A program made the position numbers and the translations under genes. Below the pieces are notes generated by a model, which was not told where the DNA came from, made no database searches, and saw nothing but the letters and a program-made list of their open reading frames with translations. Below, one piece after another: positions 56,877 to 64,000 of a stretch of 64,000 bases of DNA (the stretch's first letter is position 1; every line of letters starts with the position of its first letter). Source of the DNA: Glutamicibacter soli. Its GTDB lineage: Bacteria; Actinomycetota; Actinomycetes; Actinomycetales; Micrococcaceae. The stretch is from the NCBI RefSeq assembly GCF_003309065.1, contig NZ_POAF01000004.1, forward strand, positions 1-64,000. Direction: 5' to 3'.

Positions 56877-57494
56877 ATGATCAACGCTTCCCTCCTTCTC
56901 GGACTCTCGACGGGACTATCGCTCATTGTTGCCATCGGAGCGCAGAACGCGTTTGTCCTGCGACAGGGAATTCGCCGCGAACACATCCTGCTGACGGTGG
57001 TGCTTTGCGCACTGTCCGACGTAGTACTCATTTTCGCGGGCATAACCGGCGTGGGCATGGTTGTGGAGCGAGCTCCATGGATCCTGACGATTGCCCGCAT
57101 CGGCGGAGCAATCTTCCTGATTTGCTATGCTTTTTTTGCACTGCGACGCGCCATCGCTCCATCGGGCATGGATTCGTCGAGCACCTCAGCACCAACCACT
57201 GCATGGTCGGTTGCCGCGACGGCGCTGATGCTGACATGGCTCAACCCCCATGTCTACATCGACACGGTGCTCCTGCTCGGCTCCATCGGCGCATCCCAGG
57301 GCGAAGCGTCTGGCGCCTTCGCGGTGGGAGCGATGCTGGCAAGCGTGCTTTGGTTTACCGCGCTGGGGTATGCAGCGCGCTTCCTGTCCAGATTCTTCGC
57401 CAAGCCCACCGCCTGGCGGGTTCTGGATGGCCTCATCTGCATCTTCATGTCGTCATTCGCCATCATGCTCTTGGCACCACTTTTCACCAGTTAA
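56877..57494 (+). CDS. lysE: LysE/ArgO-type amino acid exporter
   Basis: Exports lysine, arginine or similar amino acids. The 205-residue protein has six hydrophobic segments. The family start GLSLIVAIGAQNAFVLRQGI (~13-32) is diagnostic, followed by ALSDVVLIFAGITGVG and, in the later half, MLTWLNPHVYIDTVLLLGSI (~118-137) with the conserved Asn-Pro. Divergent from its LysR regulator. The DnaA-box-rich region begins eight bases after its stop codon. Confidence 0.93.
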   Translation: MINASLLLGLSTGLSLIVAIGAQNAFVLRQGIRREHILLTVVLCALSDVVLIFAGITGVGMVVERAPWILTIARIGGAIFLICYAFFALRRAIAPSGMDSSSTSAPTTAWSVAATALMLTWLNPHVYIDTVLLLGSIGASQGEASGAFAVGAMLASVLWFTALGYAARFLSRFFAKPTAWRVLDGLICIFMSSFAIMLLAPLFTS

Positions 57495-57501
57495 CCAACA
57501 A

Positions 57502-57954
57502 CTATCCACACCTATCCACAGGCGTTGTGGATAGCCCGTAGTCACAACTTGTTCACAACGTTATCCACAGATGGGGACAACATGGGCATTTGTGTTTAAT
57601 TTAGAGCAAAGCTCCATGTCAGAGGGTTTTTATGCAACAAATTAGTTGTGTACAAAAGTTATTAACACTGTGGATCCCTCTTGTGGAAATGCCCATTTTA
57701 CCGAGCAAGCGGTAGCACTCACCTGTTTCGTTTAAAGATTCGAACCGCAGGTTATTAACAGGTTTCCCGTTCGTAGACGCGATATCTACAGCCGTGTTTA
57801 AAAGTTATCCACAGCTGGGGAGAAAGGTGTGAGTATCTACGATTCGGGAGGCTTATTCCCTGGGATTGCAGTCAATCCGGGCTGTTAATAACTTCGCCGA
57901 CGCAGAGTTACACGGGTGTAAGTTATTAACAGTGTGGATAAGCGGTGTGGATAT
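57502..57954. other. Dense DnaA-box cluster
   Basis: Fourteen DnaA-box-like 9-mers lie in 453 bp of non-coding, AT-rich DNA. Perfect TTATCCACA: 57561-57569, 57805-57813 and 57933-57941 (minus). One mismatch: CTATCCACA at 57502-57510, 57512-57520 and 57526-57534 (minus), and ATATCCACA at 57946-57954 (minus). Further relatives: TTGTTCACA (57549), TTGTCCCCA (57572-57580, minus), GGATCCACA (57669-57677, minus). A second class, TTATTAACA, occurs at 57659, 57752, 57883 (minus) and 57923. A 20-bp compound unit starting AAGTTATTAACA recurs at 57656-57675 and 57920-57939 with one difference. It looks like a replication-initiator binding array. Confidence 0.8.
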
Positions 57955-57975
57955 CTTTGCTGGCGTGTTTTCGAA

Positions 57976-58833
57976 TCAGGCCAGAGGCCACTTAGCCGAT
58001 TCGACGGCGAGATAGGTTGAAACAATCATGACCACGCTCAATGCACCCAAGAGCGAAAGCTGAATCTTCGAACGCTGTGGATTACTCCTAGGAATCAACA
58101 TGATGCAAGAAGCGGCGACAATGCCGGCCACCGCGCCGCCGAGGTGGGCCTGCCATGAGATTCCCGAAACAACGAAGCCGAGGACGACGTTAAGCGCCAG
58201 AATAATCGCCATTTGGCGCAGCGCCTGCTTGTTGCCTCGCAGAACTACGAACGTAGCCAGGAAGAGGCCCGCCAAGGCGCCGGAAGCGCCCAGTGTTGCC
58301 GTCGTGGCCGGGCTCAGAAGCATGACTCCCAACGAACCGCCCAATGCGCTGAGAAGGTACAGCCATGTGAATCGAAGCCTGCCAAGCCGAGGTTCGAGAA
58401 GCATGCCGAAAATGTAGACGCCGTACATGTTCATGAGAATGTGGAGGAACGATCCTGTGGAGTGCGCGAAGGCACTGGTGAGCAGGCGCCATGGTTCGTA
58501 GGCCGCGATGGCCGGGATCAGCACCAGATCCTTGGTAAAGCCGGGAATAATCCACTGCAGCAGGTAGACGAACACATTCAGCCCGATGAAAATCATCGTG
58601 ACCAGGGGTGCGCCGGTGCGCAGACGGCCGCCGAATTGCGTCTTCTGCGTCGGAATATTCTGATTCGCCTGCCTCACGCATTCAACGCACTGAACACCGA
58701 CGGGTGCAGGGACTTGGCACTGCGGGCAAACTGGACGCCCGCAGCGGTTGCATGAGACATACGAGACCGTCTCTGGATGCCGAAAGCAGGTTGGCTGGGA
58801 GTGGCCTTGAGGATTCACTTGCCCGTAAGACAT
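57976..58833 (-). CDS. Rhomboid-family intramembrane serine protease with zinc-ribbon N-terminus
   Basis: A 285-residue membrane protease. Residues ~15-60 contain four paired cysteines (CFRHPETVSYVSCNRCGRPV, then CPQCQVPAPVGVQC and CVECV), a B-box-like zinc-binding domain common in actinobacterial rhomboids. The membrane part has about six helices. The catalytic Ser is in LGASGALAGLFLATF (~181-195), the His in SWQAHLGGAVAGIVAA (~229-244), and the HILMNMYGVYIFG loop (~131-143) is conserved. Substrates unknown. It sits next to ppiA, as in other actinobacteria. Confidence 0.93.
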   Translation of the reverse strand: MSYGQVNPQGHSQPTCFRHPETVSYVSCNRCGRPVCPQCQVPAPVGVQCVECVRQANQNIPTQKTQFGGRLRTGAPLVTMIFIGLNVFVYLLQWIIPGFTKDLVLIPAIAAYEPWRLLTSAFAHSTGSFLHILMNMYGVYIFGMLLEPRLGRLRFTWLYLLSALGGSLGVMLLSPATTATLGASGALAGLFLATFVVLRGNKQALRQMAIILALNVVLGFVVSGISWQAHLGGAVAGIVAASCIMLIPRSNPQRSKIQLSLLGALSVVMIVSTYLAVESAKWPLA

Positions 58834-58877
58834 TTGGTTTTCTACCTAGCGTTGGGTTGAACAGTCGTGGTTAAGCA

Positions 58878-58923
58878 TCGAAGGCCCCGTCGACTCCACT
58901 AAGGGAATCGCCGGAGCCTTCGA
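58878..58923 (-). terminator. Terminator downstream of ppiA
   Basis: Interrupted stem TCGAAGGC-c-CCG-t-CGA / TCG-c-CGG-a-GCCTTCGA (two mismatches) with a loop of about 14 nt, just past the ppiA stop on the minus strand. Confidence 0.6.
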
Positions 58924-58940
58924 ATCGCGGGACGAAGAAG

Positions 58941-59486
58941 TTACAGGGTCTCGATGTCGATCGAGTTGATAACTACGTCTTCCAGTGGCTTGTCGCGGCC
59001 ATCGGTGGCAACAGCATTCAGAGCGTCGACAACCTTGCGGGACTCGGCTTCGGTGACTTCACCGAAGATGGTGTGCTTGCCCTGCAGCCAGGTGGTTGGA
59101 ACGGTGGTGATGAAGAACTGCGAACCGTTGGTGCCGCGGCCCATGCGGATGCCTGCGTTGGCCATGGCCAGCTTGTAAGGCTCGTTGAAGTTCAGTTCCG
59201 GGTGGATCTCATCATCGAACTGGTAGCCTGGGCCACCGAAGCCCTGGCCCAGTGGGTCGCCGCCCTGAATCATGAAGTCTGCAATGATGCGGTGGAAAAT
59301 GGTTCCGCTGTACAGCGGGGTGTTGGTCTTCTTGTCACCGGATTCCGGGTGAACCCACTCCTGCTCACCGGTGGAAAGGCCGACGAAGTTGCTGACAGTC
59401 TTTGGAGCGTGGTTGCCGAAAAGATCGACAACGATGTCGCCCAAAGAGGTGTGAATCGTGGCTTTGTGCGTTGCGTTTGCGGTCAT
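58941..59486 (-). CDS. ppiA: Cyclophilin-type peptidyl-prolyl cis-trans isomerase
   Basis: Catalyses proline isomerisation during protein folding; cytosolic, 181 residues. Cyclophilin motifs are HTSLGDIVVDLFGNHAPKTV (~12-31), YSGTIFHRIIADFMIQGGDP (~65-84, with the catalytic Arg), TNGSQFFITTVPTTWLQGKH (~122-141) and a final FGEVTEAESRKVVDAL. ATG 59486 is chosen because the family begins MTANATHKATIHTSLG; the longer in-frame extension to 59765 is Ser/Cys/Arg-rich and non-conserved. Confidence 0.95.
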   Translation of the reverse strand: MTANATHKATIHTSLGDIVVDLFGNHAPKTVSNFVGLSTGEQEWVHPESGDKKTNTPLYSGTIFHRIIADFMIQGGDPLGQGFGGPGYQFDDEIHPELNFNEPYKLAMANAGIRMGRGTNGSQFFITTVPTTWLQGKHTIFGEVTEAESRKVVDALNAVATDGRDKPLEDVVINSIDIETL

Positions 59487-59656
59487 GCTCTTATTCTTCC
59501 ATGAGCACGGCCCGAGCCGCGAAAAGCGGCCTACGCGGTCAGTGAAAATTTCGGGCAATTTTCGATGCACGGCGGCCAAACGCTGGCTCCGGCAGTGGCA
59601 TGTGCCTAGGCTGGAGGTGTCTGTTCGACAACAGCTTGAATCAAGAGGGAGCAAAC

Positions 59657-59863
59657 ATGAGCAAGAAGAGCAATGCTGGAAAGCTACTAGCCGTAGGCCT
59701 AATTGCCGGACTCGTCGCATTGCTGGTGGCCGCTTGGAAAGCGTCCAAGCCGGTTGAGGACCCATGGGAAAACGAGCCTGCCAGCGCCGAGCCGCAGCAG
59801 CCGGTCGCGTCGCGCGAAGCGACTGTCGACGAAGTACGCGAAATTCTGAGCGAAGACCAGTAA
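59657..59863 (+). CDS. Small anchored acidic protein
   Basis: A 68-residue protein: short basic start MSKKSNAGK, one hydrophobic helix (LLAVGLIAGLVALLVAAWKA, ~10-29) and an acidic, Pro/Glu-rich tail (WENEPASAEPQQP) ending VDEVREILSEDQ. AGAGGGAG before the ATG at 59657 is a strong ribosome-binding site. Divergent from ppiA. The layout resembles short conserved proteins found beside ppiA in related genera. Function unknown. Confidence 0.75.
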   Translation: MSKKSNAGKLLAVGLIAGLVALLVAAWKASKPVEDPWENEPASAEPQQPVASREATVDEVREILSEDQ

Positions 59864-59868
59864 CTGGG

Positions 59869-60738
59869 TCACGCCGCGGTTTTAGGCGGTACTTGGCCTC
59901 TGACCACGAGAACCAGCCCCAACAGGATCACTGCAAGTCCCAGATAGGTCGCTGTCGGCACGACTTGCCCTAGTACCAGCGCCGCAAGCAGAGCGGCGCC
60001 TGGAATCTCGAGCAGGATCAGCGTGGAAACTGTCAGCGGGCCCAGCACATTGAGCAGGTGGTTCATGGCCGTGTGCCCGAGCAGCTGGGCGCAGACGGTA
60101 AGCAGGATGATTCCAAGCCATCCGGTGGCGTTGAATCCCCAGACCGGCTGGCCGGCCACCAGACAAAGCACCAGCAGAATCACCGCGGTGATGCCGTAGC
60201 AGCTGGAGGAGTACGTTGCCGTGCCCATGGTCTTGCGTGCCGTGGCACCCGCCAGTGTGTAAATGGCGGCAAGCACACCGCCAGCAAGGGCGAGCAGGTC
60301 TCCGATAATTGCATCGCAGCCCTGTCCCAGATCGAAACCGGTAATCAGCACGACTCCCAAGATCGCAATGCCCATCCCGAAGAAAACCGGCTTGCGGTAC
60401 CGGACCCCGCGCGATGCCTGGAAGAGCGCGATCCATACACCTTGGATGCACACTAGGGCGGTGCCGGCGGCGACGCTGGTCAGGCGCATCGAGTACATGA
60501 AGCACACGAAATGCAGTGCCAAGGCGACACCGGCGACGCTGGTGAAGAACCATTCACGGCTCGTGATCTGCCGATAGGACTGCCGGTTCCTCTTGAGCAC
60601 GGGAACTGACAGAACGGCGGCAGCTGCGCCATTGCGCCACAAAGCCATGGACAGCACGGGAACCTGGGGAAATGCAGCGATGATCGGGCCGGAGGCCGAA
60701 ATCCCCAGGATTCCCAGTGCAGCAAGCAAAAATGTCAC
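59869..60738 (-). CDS. EamA/DMT-family transporter
   Basis: A 289-residue drug/metabolite transporter family membrane protein with ten predicted helices in two EamA repeats (~1-135 and ~145-280). Repeat two contains DLLALAGGVLAAIYTLAGAT and TLILLEIPGAALLAALVLGQ, followed by GLAVILLGLVLVVRGQ, matching the EamA C-terminal pattern. Export of an amino acid or metabolite is typical but unproven. Its upstream region includes an unusual AT-rich palindrome (60831-60853). Confidence 0.88.
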   Translation of the reverse strand: MTFLLAALGILGISASGPIIAAFPQVPVLSMALWRNGAAAAVLSVPVLKRNRQSYRQITSREWFFTSVAGVALALHFVCFMYSMRLTSVAAGTALVCIQGVWIALFQASRGVRYRKPVFFGMGIAILGVVLITGFDLGQGCDAIIGDLLALAGGVLAAIYTLAGATARKTMGTATYSSSCYGITAVILLVLCLVAGQPVWGFNATGWLGIILLTVCAQLLGHTAMNHLLNVLGPLTVSTLILLEIPGAALLAALVLGQVVPTATYLGLAVILLGLVLVVRGQVPPKTAA

Positions 60739-60830
60739 AGGCTAAGATTACCCGTTGTTGATACCGCTCTTAAATCGTTTGCCGCAATCCCGATGTAGCC
60801 TGCGAACCGGGTCCAGAAAATACATTCTTT

Positions 60831-60853
60831 TATATGCATATATATATGTCATA
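60831..60853. other. AT-rich palindrome upstream of the EamA gene
   Basis: A stretch of alternating AT with the perfect 12-bp palindrome CATATATATATG (60837-60848), striking in this GC-rich DNA. It lies in the 117-bp gap between the symporter stop and the EamA start, so it may be part of the EamA promoter/operator. Confidence 0.4.
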
Positions 60854-60855
60854 AG

Positions 60856-61824
60856 CTATTTTAGGCTATATTGCGCGCGTCGCTTCCTTCGCCAGAAGGC
60901 TGCGATTATGGCTCCTGACAAGTTATGCCACACGGAGAATACTGCAGCGGGAAGAGCTGCTTCGGGCGTGAAATACTGCTTCGCCAGCCCGCCGGCAAGA
61001 CCGGAATTCTGCATCCCGACTTCGATGGCGATCGTCCGCCGGGAAGCCTCAGGTACCCGTAGCAATTTTCCGATGCCGTAGCCGAGCAGCAGTCCGAGAC
61101 CGTTGTGCAGGACAACTGCCACGAAGATCAGCAGCCCTGCGGACAGGATCGCCTCGGAGCTGCCAGCCACGATGATGGTCACCACGATGGTGATGGCCGT
61201 GACCGAGAGCCAGGGCAGGGCCGCCAAGATCCTGAGCACTGCTTTGTTGAGAAGCATCCGAAGCACGATGCCAAGTACCACTGGAATCAAGACGACCTGG
61301 AGGACCGTTCCTGCCATGGACCGGGCGTCCACCGGCAGATACTGGCCGGCAAGCCAGAACGCGAGCAACGGAGTGAGAACGGGTGCAGCAAGAGTGGACA
61401 GCGACGTCATCGCCACGGAGAGCGCCACATTCCCCTTTGCCAGGTAGGCGACGACGTTGGAAGCGGTACCGCCTGGTGCGCAGCCAACCAGGATCAGACC
61501 GGCAGCCAGGGCAGGATCCAGGTTCAGCCCCCACGCCACCAGCCAGCCCATCGCCGGCATCACGACAAACTGGGCAGCGACGCCGCCGAGCACCGGAAGC
61601 GGATTCTTTAAAACCAGTCCGAAGTCCGGCAGGGTGAGCGTTAGCCCCATGCAGAACATGATGATCATCAGCAGTGGATTGATCCATGACGACAGCCCGG
61701 AAAAAGCATGGGGGACCAGGACTCCGGCGACGCCGCCGAGCAGGATCAGAGCAGGGAAGAGCAGCACCGCGATTCGCGAATTGCTCTCGGTCTTCGTCTG
61801 GGTCGCGTCGATGTCTCGGCGCAT
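60856..61824 (-). CDS. Bile acid:sodium symporter (BASS) family transporter
   Basis: Na+-coupled transporter of the BASS family, 322 residues from ATG 61824, with about ten membrane helices. Signatures include LLMIIMFCMGLTLTLPDF (~48-65) and LILVGCAPGGTASNVVAYLA (~107-126, the Na+-site region). The second repeat half carries TIAIEVGMQNSGLAGGLAKQYF (~265-286, quoted in part). Bacterial members carry organic anions such as pantoate, keto acids or pyruvate rather than bile acids. A TTG at 61878 would add an 18-residue polar start and cannot be excluded. Confidence 0.88.
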   Translation of the reverse strand: MRRDIDATQTKTESNSRIAVLLFPALILLGGVAGVLVPHAFSGLSSWINPLLMIIMFCMGLTLTLPDFGLVLKNPLPVLGGVAAQFVVMPAMGWLVAWGLNLDPALAAGLILVGCAPGGTASNVVAYLAKGNVALSVAMTSLSTLAAPVLTPLLAFWLAGQYLPVDARSMAGTVLQVVLIPVVLGIVLRMLLNKAVLRILAALPWLSVTAITIVVTIIVAGSSEAILSAGLLIFVAVVLHNGLGLLLGYGIGKLLRVPEASRRTIAIEVGMQNSGLAGGLAKQYFTPEAALPAAVFSVWHNLSGAIIAAFWRRKRRAQYSLK

Positions 61825-61967
61825 TGCATCGTCATTCAGCACCCTGACATCCTGCCAACTATTGGCGCTTGGTTTCAACTGGGGACAGCACCAGCCGAAT
61901 ATTCCTGTTCATGCGTCCTGCAATTCCAGTTCATTTCATGGCCATCTGCAGGGCCGAAGCTGTAGGT

Positions 61968-63158
61968 GTGAAAGTAGCAATCATCGCTGAATCCTTTCTT
62001 CCACACGTCAACGGGGTTACCAATTCGATCCTGCGGACCCTTGAGCATCTGGCTCTCAGGGGCCACGAAGCCGTCGTCATCGCCCCAGCAGGCTCGCTGG
62101 CCAACGAGTTCAGTGGGAAGGCAGTTCCCAAGCGCTACCGAGGGTTCCGCGTCATCACCGTACCTTCGATACCGCTGCCGACGTATCCCGACGTACGGCT
62201 GTCCACTGCCTCGTGGCATAGGCTGCGAAGGATCCTGCGCCGGGAGCAGGTGGAACTGGTTCATCTGGCCAGCCCGTTTCTCCTGGGCTGGAGTGCGCTG
62301 CGTGCGGCCGGCGAGCTCGGATTGCCGACCGTTGCGATATACCAAACGGAAGTTCCCACCTATGCGGCGCGCTACAAGTTCCCCTGGCTGGCCGACAGGC
62401 TCTGGGAGCATGTCAGGGCCGTCCATAGCGCTGCGGACCTGACGCTGGCCCCCAGCAGCTTTTCCATGGCCCAGCTGGATTCGCTCGGGATCCGCAACCT
62501 GGAATTGTTCCGCAGGGGAGTCGATACCGCGCTGTTCTCGCCCGGCCGGAGGAACGAGGCCTTCCGCAAAACCGTTGCACCATCCGGAGAGCGCCTCATC
62601 GGCTATGTTGGCCGCTTGTCGGCCGACAAGCAGGTCGAGGACCTTCGGGCACTCAGCGAGCTGCCTGGAGCGCGTCTGGTGGTCGTGGGTTCGGGCCCCC
62701 AGTCGCTCGAGCTGCGGGCACTGATGCCTAAAGCCCATTTCACCGGGTTCTTGTCCGGCATCCAGCTGGCCGAAATCATGGCATCCCTTGACGTCTTCGT
62801 GCACCCGGGGGAGTCGGAGACCTTCTGCCAGACCATCCAGGAAGCGATGGCCAGCCGCGTCCCGGTGGTTGCCGTGGGCAGGGGCGGCCCGCTGGATCTG
62901 GTGGATTCTTCGCGAACGGGGTGGCTGTATGAGCCAGGACAACTCGACGAGCTCGCCTACCGCGTCAGCGACCTGGTCTTCGACGATGGCAAGCGCGAGG
63001 CGTTCGCCGCTGCCGCGCTGGGAAGCGTGCAGGGAAGGAGCTGGCAGAAGATCGGCGACGAGCTGCTCGAGCACTACAAATCGGTGCTCAGGCGCCAGGG
63101 CAGCGCAACGGGCCCGGCTCTGGTTGGGAGCCGGCGCTTGGACAAGGGCCGGGGTTAA
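61968..63158 (+). CDS. Glycosyltransferase family 4-type mannosyltransferase-like enzyme
   Basis: A GT-B fold glycosyltransferase of 396 residues. It starts KVAIIAESFLPHVNGVTNSI (acceptor-side signature) and has YQTEVPTYAARYKFPWLAD (~123-141). The C-terminal donor domain carries RRGVDTALFSPGRRNE, VGRLSADKQVEDL, and a Glu-x7-Glu region HPGESETFCQTIQEAMASRV (~275-294). Closest in design to actinobacterial GDP-mannose-dependent alpha-mannosyltransferases that build mannosylated glycolipids. GTG 61968 gives the canonical family start; an ATG at 61938 in the same frame is possible. Confidence 0.88.
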   Translation: MKVAIIAESFLPHVNGVTNSILRTLEHLALRGHEAVVIAPAGSLANEFSGKAVPKRYRGFRVITVPSIPLPTYPDVRLSTASWHRLRRILRREQVELVHLASPFLLGWSALRAAGELGLPTVAIYQTEVPTYAARYKFPWLADRLWEHVRAVHSAADLTLAPSSFSMAQLDSLGIRNLELFRRGVDTALFSPGRRNEAFRKTVAPSGERLIGYVGRLSADKQVEDLRALSELPGARLVVVGSGPQSLELRALMPKAHFTGFLSGIQLAEIMASLDVFVHPGESETFCQTIQEAMASRVPVVAVGRGGPLDLVDSSRTGWLYEPGQLDELAYRVSDLVFDDGKREAFAAAALGSVQGRSWQKIGDELLEHYKSVLRRQGSATGPALVGSRRLDKGRG

Positions 63159-63163
63159 CGAAC

Positions 63164-63196
63164 AAACGACGGAAAGCTTTTGCTTTCCGTCGTTTT
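63164..63196. terminator. Terminator shared by the glycosyltransferase and the left tRNA-Ala
   Basis: AAACGACGGAAAGC/GCTTTCCGTCGTTT, 14-bp perfect stem with a TTTT loop, followed on the plus strand by TTTTC. On the minus strand it ends the left tRNA-Ala transcript. Confidence 0.85.
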
Positions 63197-63202
63197 CTGG
63201 TG

Positions 63203-63275
63203 TGGAGCCTAGGAGATTCGAACTCCTGACATCCTGCTTGCAAAGCAGGCGCTCTACCAACTGAGCTAAGGCCCC
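63203..63275 (-). tRNA. tRNA-Ala (TGC), left copy
   Basis: 73-nt tRNA with acceptor GGGGCCT/AGGCTCC (one G-U pair) and discriminator A. D arm is AGCTCAGTTGGTAGAGC; anticodon arm is CTGCTTTGCAAGCAG with anticodon TGC. T arm contains GTTCGAATC. CCA not encoded. Identical to the copy at 63355-63427. Confidence 0.96.
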
Positions 63276-63322
63276 CGATGGCCGGAATAAACTTACCGGC
63301 CGATCTGGGTTAAAGCAAAAAC

Positions 63323-63340
63323 GGAAAGCTTCCGCTTTCC
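63323..63340 (-). terminator. Terminator of the right tRNA-Ala copy
   Basis: GGAAAGC/GCTTTCC stem with a 4-nt loop, followed on the minus strand by GTTTTTGC. It resembles the inner part of the terminator after the left copy. Confidence 0.75.
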
Positions 63341-63354
63341 ATTTTTCCTTTTTG

Positions 63355-63427
63355 TGGAGCCTAGGAGATTCGAACTCCTGACATCCTGCTTGCAAAGCAG
63401 GCGCTCTACCAACTGAGCTAAGGCCCC
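63355..63427 (-). tRNA. tRNA-Ala (TGC), right copy
   Basis: Identical in sequence to the left copy (63203-63275), including the G-U pair in the acceptor stem and the TGC anticodon. Probably the ancestral copy next to tRNA-Ile, as in other actinobacteria downstream of gyrA. Confidence 0.96.
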
Positions 63428-63434
63428 AAAAGCA

Positions 63435-63554
63435 TTAGGAAACTTTATCGGCTACCTGGTGCCAGGTATCCTTGGTTTCCGAAGAAGCCTTGACCTTCTT
63501 GATCAAAACTGCCGCTGCAGTTGCGATCGTTGCGAGAACCAGGAACTTTTTCAT
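63435..63554 (-). CDS. DLW-39 family peptide
   Basis: A 39-residue conserved actinobacterial peptide: MKKFLVLATIATAAAVLIKK (anchor helix) followed by VKASSETKDTWHQVADKVS. The family is named for an Asp-Leu-Trp motif; here it reads Asp-Thr-Trp, but length and design fit. GAGGAAG precedes the ATG. It lies between tRNA-Ile and tRNA-Ala, its usual place. Function unknown. Confidence 0.85.
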   Translation of the reverse strand: MKKFLVLATIATAAAVLIKKVKASSETKDTWHQVADKVS

Positions 63555-63585
63555 TACTTCCTCTTTCCCTCCAGCAAGGATTCGG

Positions 63586-63659
63586 TGGGCGTACCAAGAC
63601 TTGAACTTGGGACCTCTTCGTTATCAGCGAAGCGCTCTAACCGCCTGAGCTATACGCCC
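63586..63659 (-). tRNA. tRNA-Ile (GAT)
   Basis: 74-nt tRNA: acceptor GGGCGTA/TACGCCC, discriminator A. D arm is AGCTCAGGCGGTTAGAGC; anticodon stem CTTCG/CGAAG holds loop CTGATAA, anticodon GAT. T arm contains GTTCAAGTC. CCA not encoded. Confidence 0.96.
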
Positions 63660-63724
63660 TTGCTTTTGTTTTGTTCCCTTCGGAACGAAATAAAACTTTA
63701 CCGGGGTTTTTACGAAGATACAAA

Positions 63725-63768
63725 TCGAGCCCGGGTGTCATGCGTCACAGCATGAATCCCGGGCTCGA
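63725..63768 (-). terminator. Terminator of the gyrA-DUF3566 transcript
   Basis: Long hairpin: TCGAGCCCGGG/CCCGGGCTCGA outer arms and TCATGC/GCATGA inner arms around a 6-nt loop. It lies 11 bp past the DUF3566 stop and is followed on the minus strand by ATTTG. Confidence 0.8.
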
Positions 63769-63779
63769 CTTGGGTGATT

Positions 63780-64000
63780 CTAGTCGTCTGTGAGGGTGAC
63801 TCCGGCGCCGCCAACCAGCGAGGAAGCGATGTTGTACAACACCGATCCCAGCATGGCGACCACCGAAATCACGACCACGTTGACCACGGCAAGAATGGTT
63901 GCATAGGACGCCACCTGGCCCAGGGACATCGAATCGCGCAGGTCGAAGCTGTCTTCAGCGCCAATGGCATCGCGCATCAGCTGGTTGAAGGCATCGAACG
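63780..64000 (-). CDS. DUF3566 membrane protein (C-terminal part, runs off the right edge)
   Basis: The last ~73 residues of a protein whose N-terminus lies outside the window. Visible are FDAFNQLMRDAIGAEDSFDL, then LRDSMSLGQVASYATI and a hydrophobic helix (LAVVNVVVISVVAMLGSVLY) ending GGAGVTLTDD. This matches the C-terminus of DUF3566 proteins, encoded directly after gyrA in actinobacteria and paired with the ile/ala tRNAs. Function not established. Confidence 0.88.
   Translation of the reverse strand, partial: FDAFNQLMRDAIGAEDSFDLRDSMSLGQVASYATILAVVNVVVISVVAMLGSVLYNIASSLVGGAGVTLTDD

Noticed and set aside
63674-63687. GTTCC-CTTC-GGAAC stem upstream of tRNA-Ile
   Set aside because: Only 5 bp and located on the promoter side of the tRNA, so it is unlikely to be a terminator; the larger hairpin at 63725-63768 serves that role.

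Overview
The window is GC-rich, densely coded DNA from a high-GC Gram-positive bacterium, most likely a member of the Micrococcaceae (Arthrobacter/Glutamicibacter type). The main evidence is the right-hand third. It carries the actinobacterial origin-proximal block in conserved order: a tRNA-Leu, then fhaA-fhaB-pstP-rodA-pbpA-pknA-pknB, pabA, a class E sortase, crgA, a rhomboid protease, a cyclophilin, tRNA-Ala, a DLW-39 family peptide, tRNA-Ile and a DUF3566 protein. In this group of bacteria that block leads into gyrA, gyrB and dnaA, which would lie just beyond the right edge.

Left part (1-20.3 kb): serS with a diacylglycerol kinase, pheA coupled to a rhodanese, an amidase, a POT peptide transporter, a DUF2975 membrane protein with its Xre regulator, phosphoglucomutase, an amino-acid permease and a class 3 aldehyde dehydrogenase. 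Next comes a two-gene unit of a large membrane protein plus a small GntR regulator with a palindromic operator. A TPP-riboswitch operon follows (thiM-thiE-thiD/tenA fusion-NCS2 permease).

Middle part (20.4-43.7 kb): a sugar-porter MFS gene and a 7.6-kb IclR-controlled catabolic cluster. The cluster encodes two KstD-like flavoprotein dehydrogenases, two short-chain dehydrogenases, a Dabb protein and an MHS-type MFS transporter. The IclR protein has a 20-bp-arm inverted repeat on one side and a matching palindrome on the other. After it come a HAD-GH65 glycoside phosphorylase fusion, a probable inactive aminoglycoside-phosphotransferase-like protein, a run of sugar-phosphate and lipid housekeeping genes (GDPD, HAD, PfkB, hydrolase, enoyl-CoA hydratase), a LysR effector domain that lacks its DNA-binding domain, and a nucleoside hydrolase with a divergent LacI regulator. 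A frameshifted Pr6Pr-type membrane protein gene marks a decayed patch at 42.9-43.5 kb.

Right part (43.7-64 kb): the cell-envelope and division operon with its FHA proteins, phosphatase, elongation machinery and two PASTA kinases, reading rightward. It is followed by pabA-sortase reading leftward, crgA, a LysEG-type exporter/regulator pair, a bile-acid:Na+ symporter family protein and a glycosyltransferase. The most striking non-coding feature is the 480-bp gap between lysE and the rhomboid gene. It holds about fourteen DnaA-box-like sites in two alternating classes, far from the expected position of oriC. Three small genes that are easily overlooked were placed by reading the sequence (42014-42178, 54087-54257 and 63435-63554).
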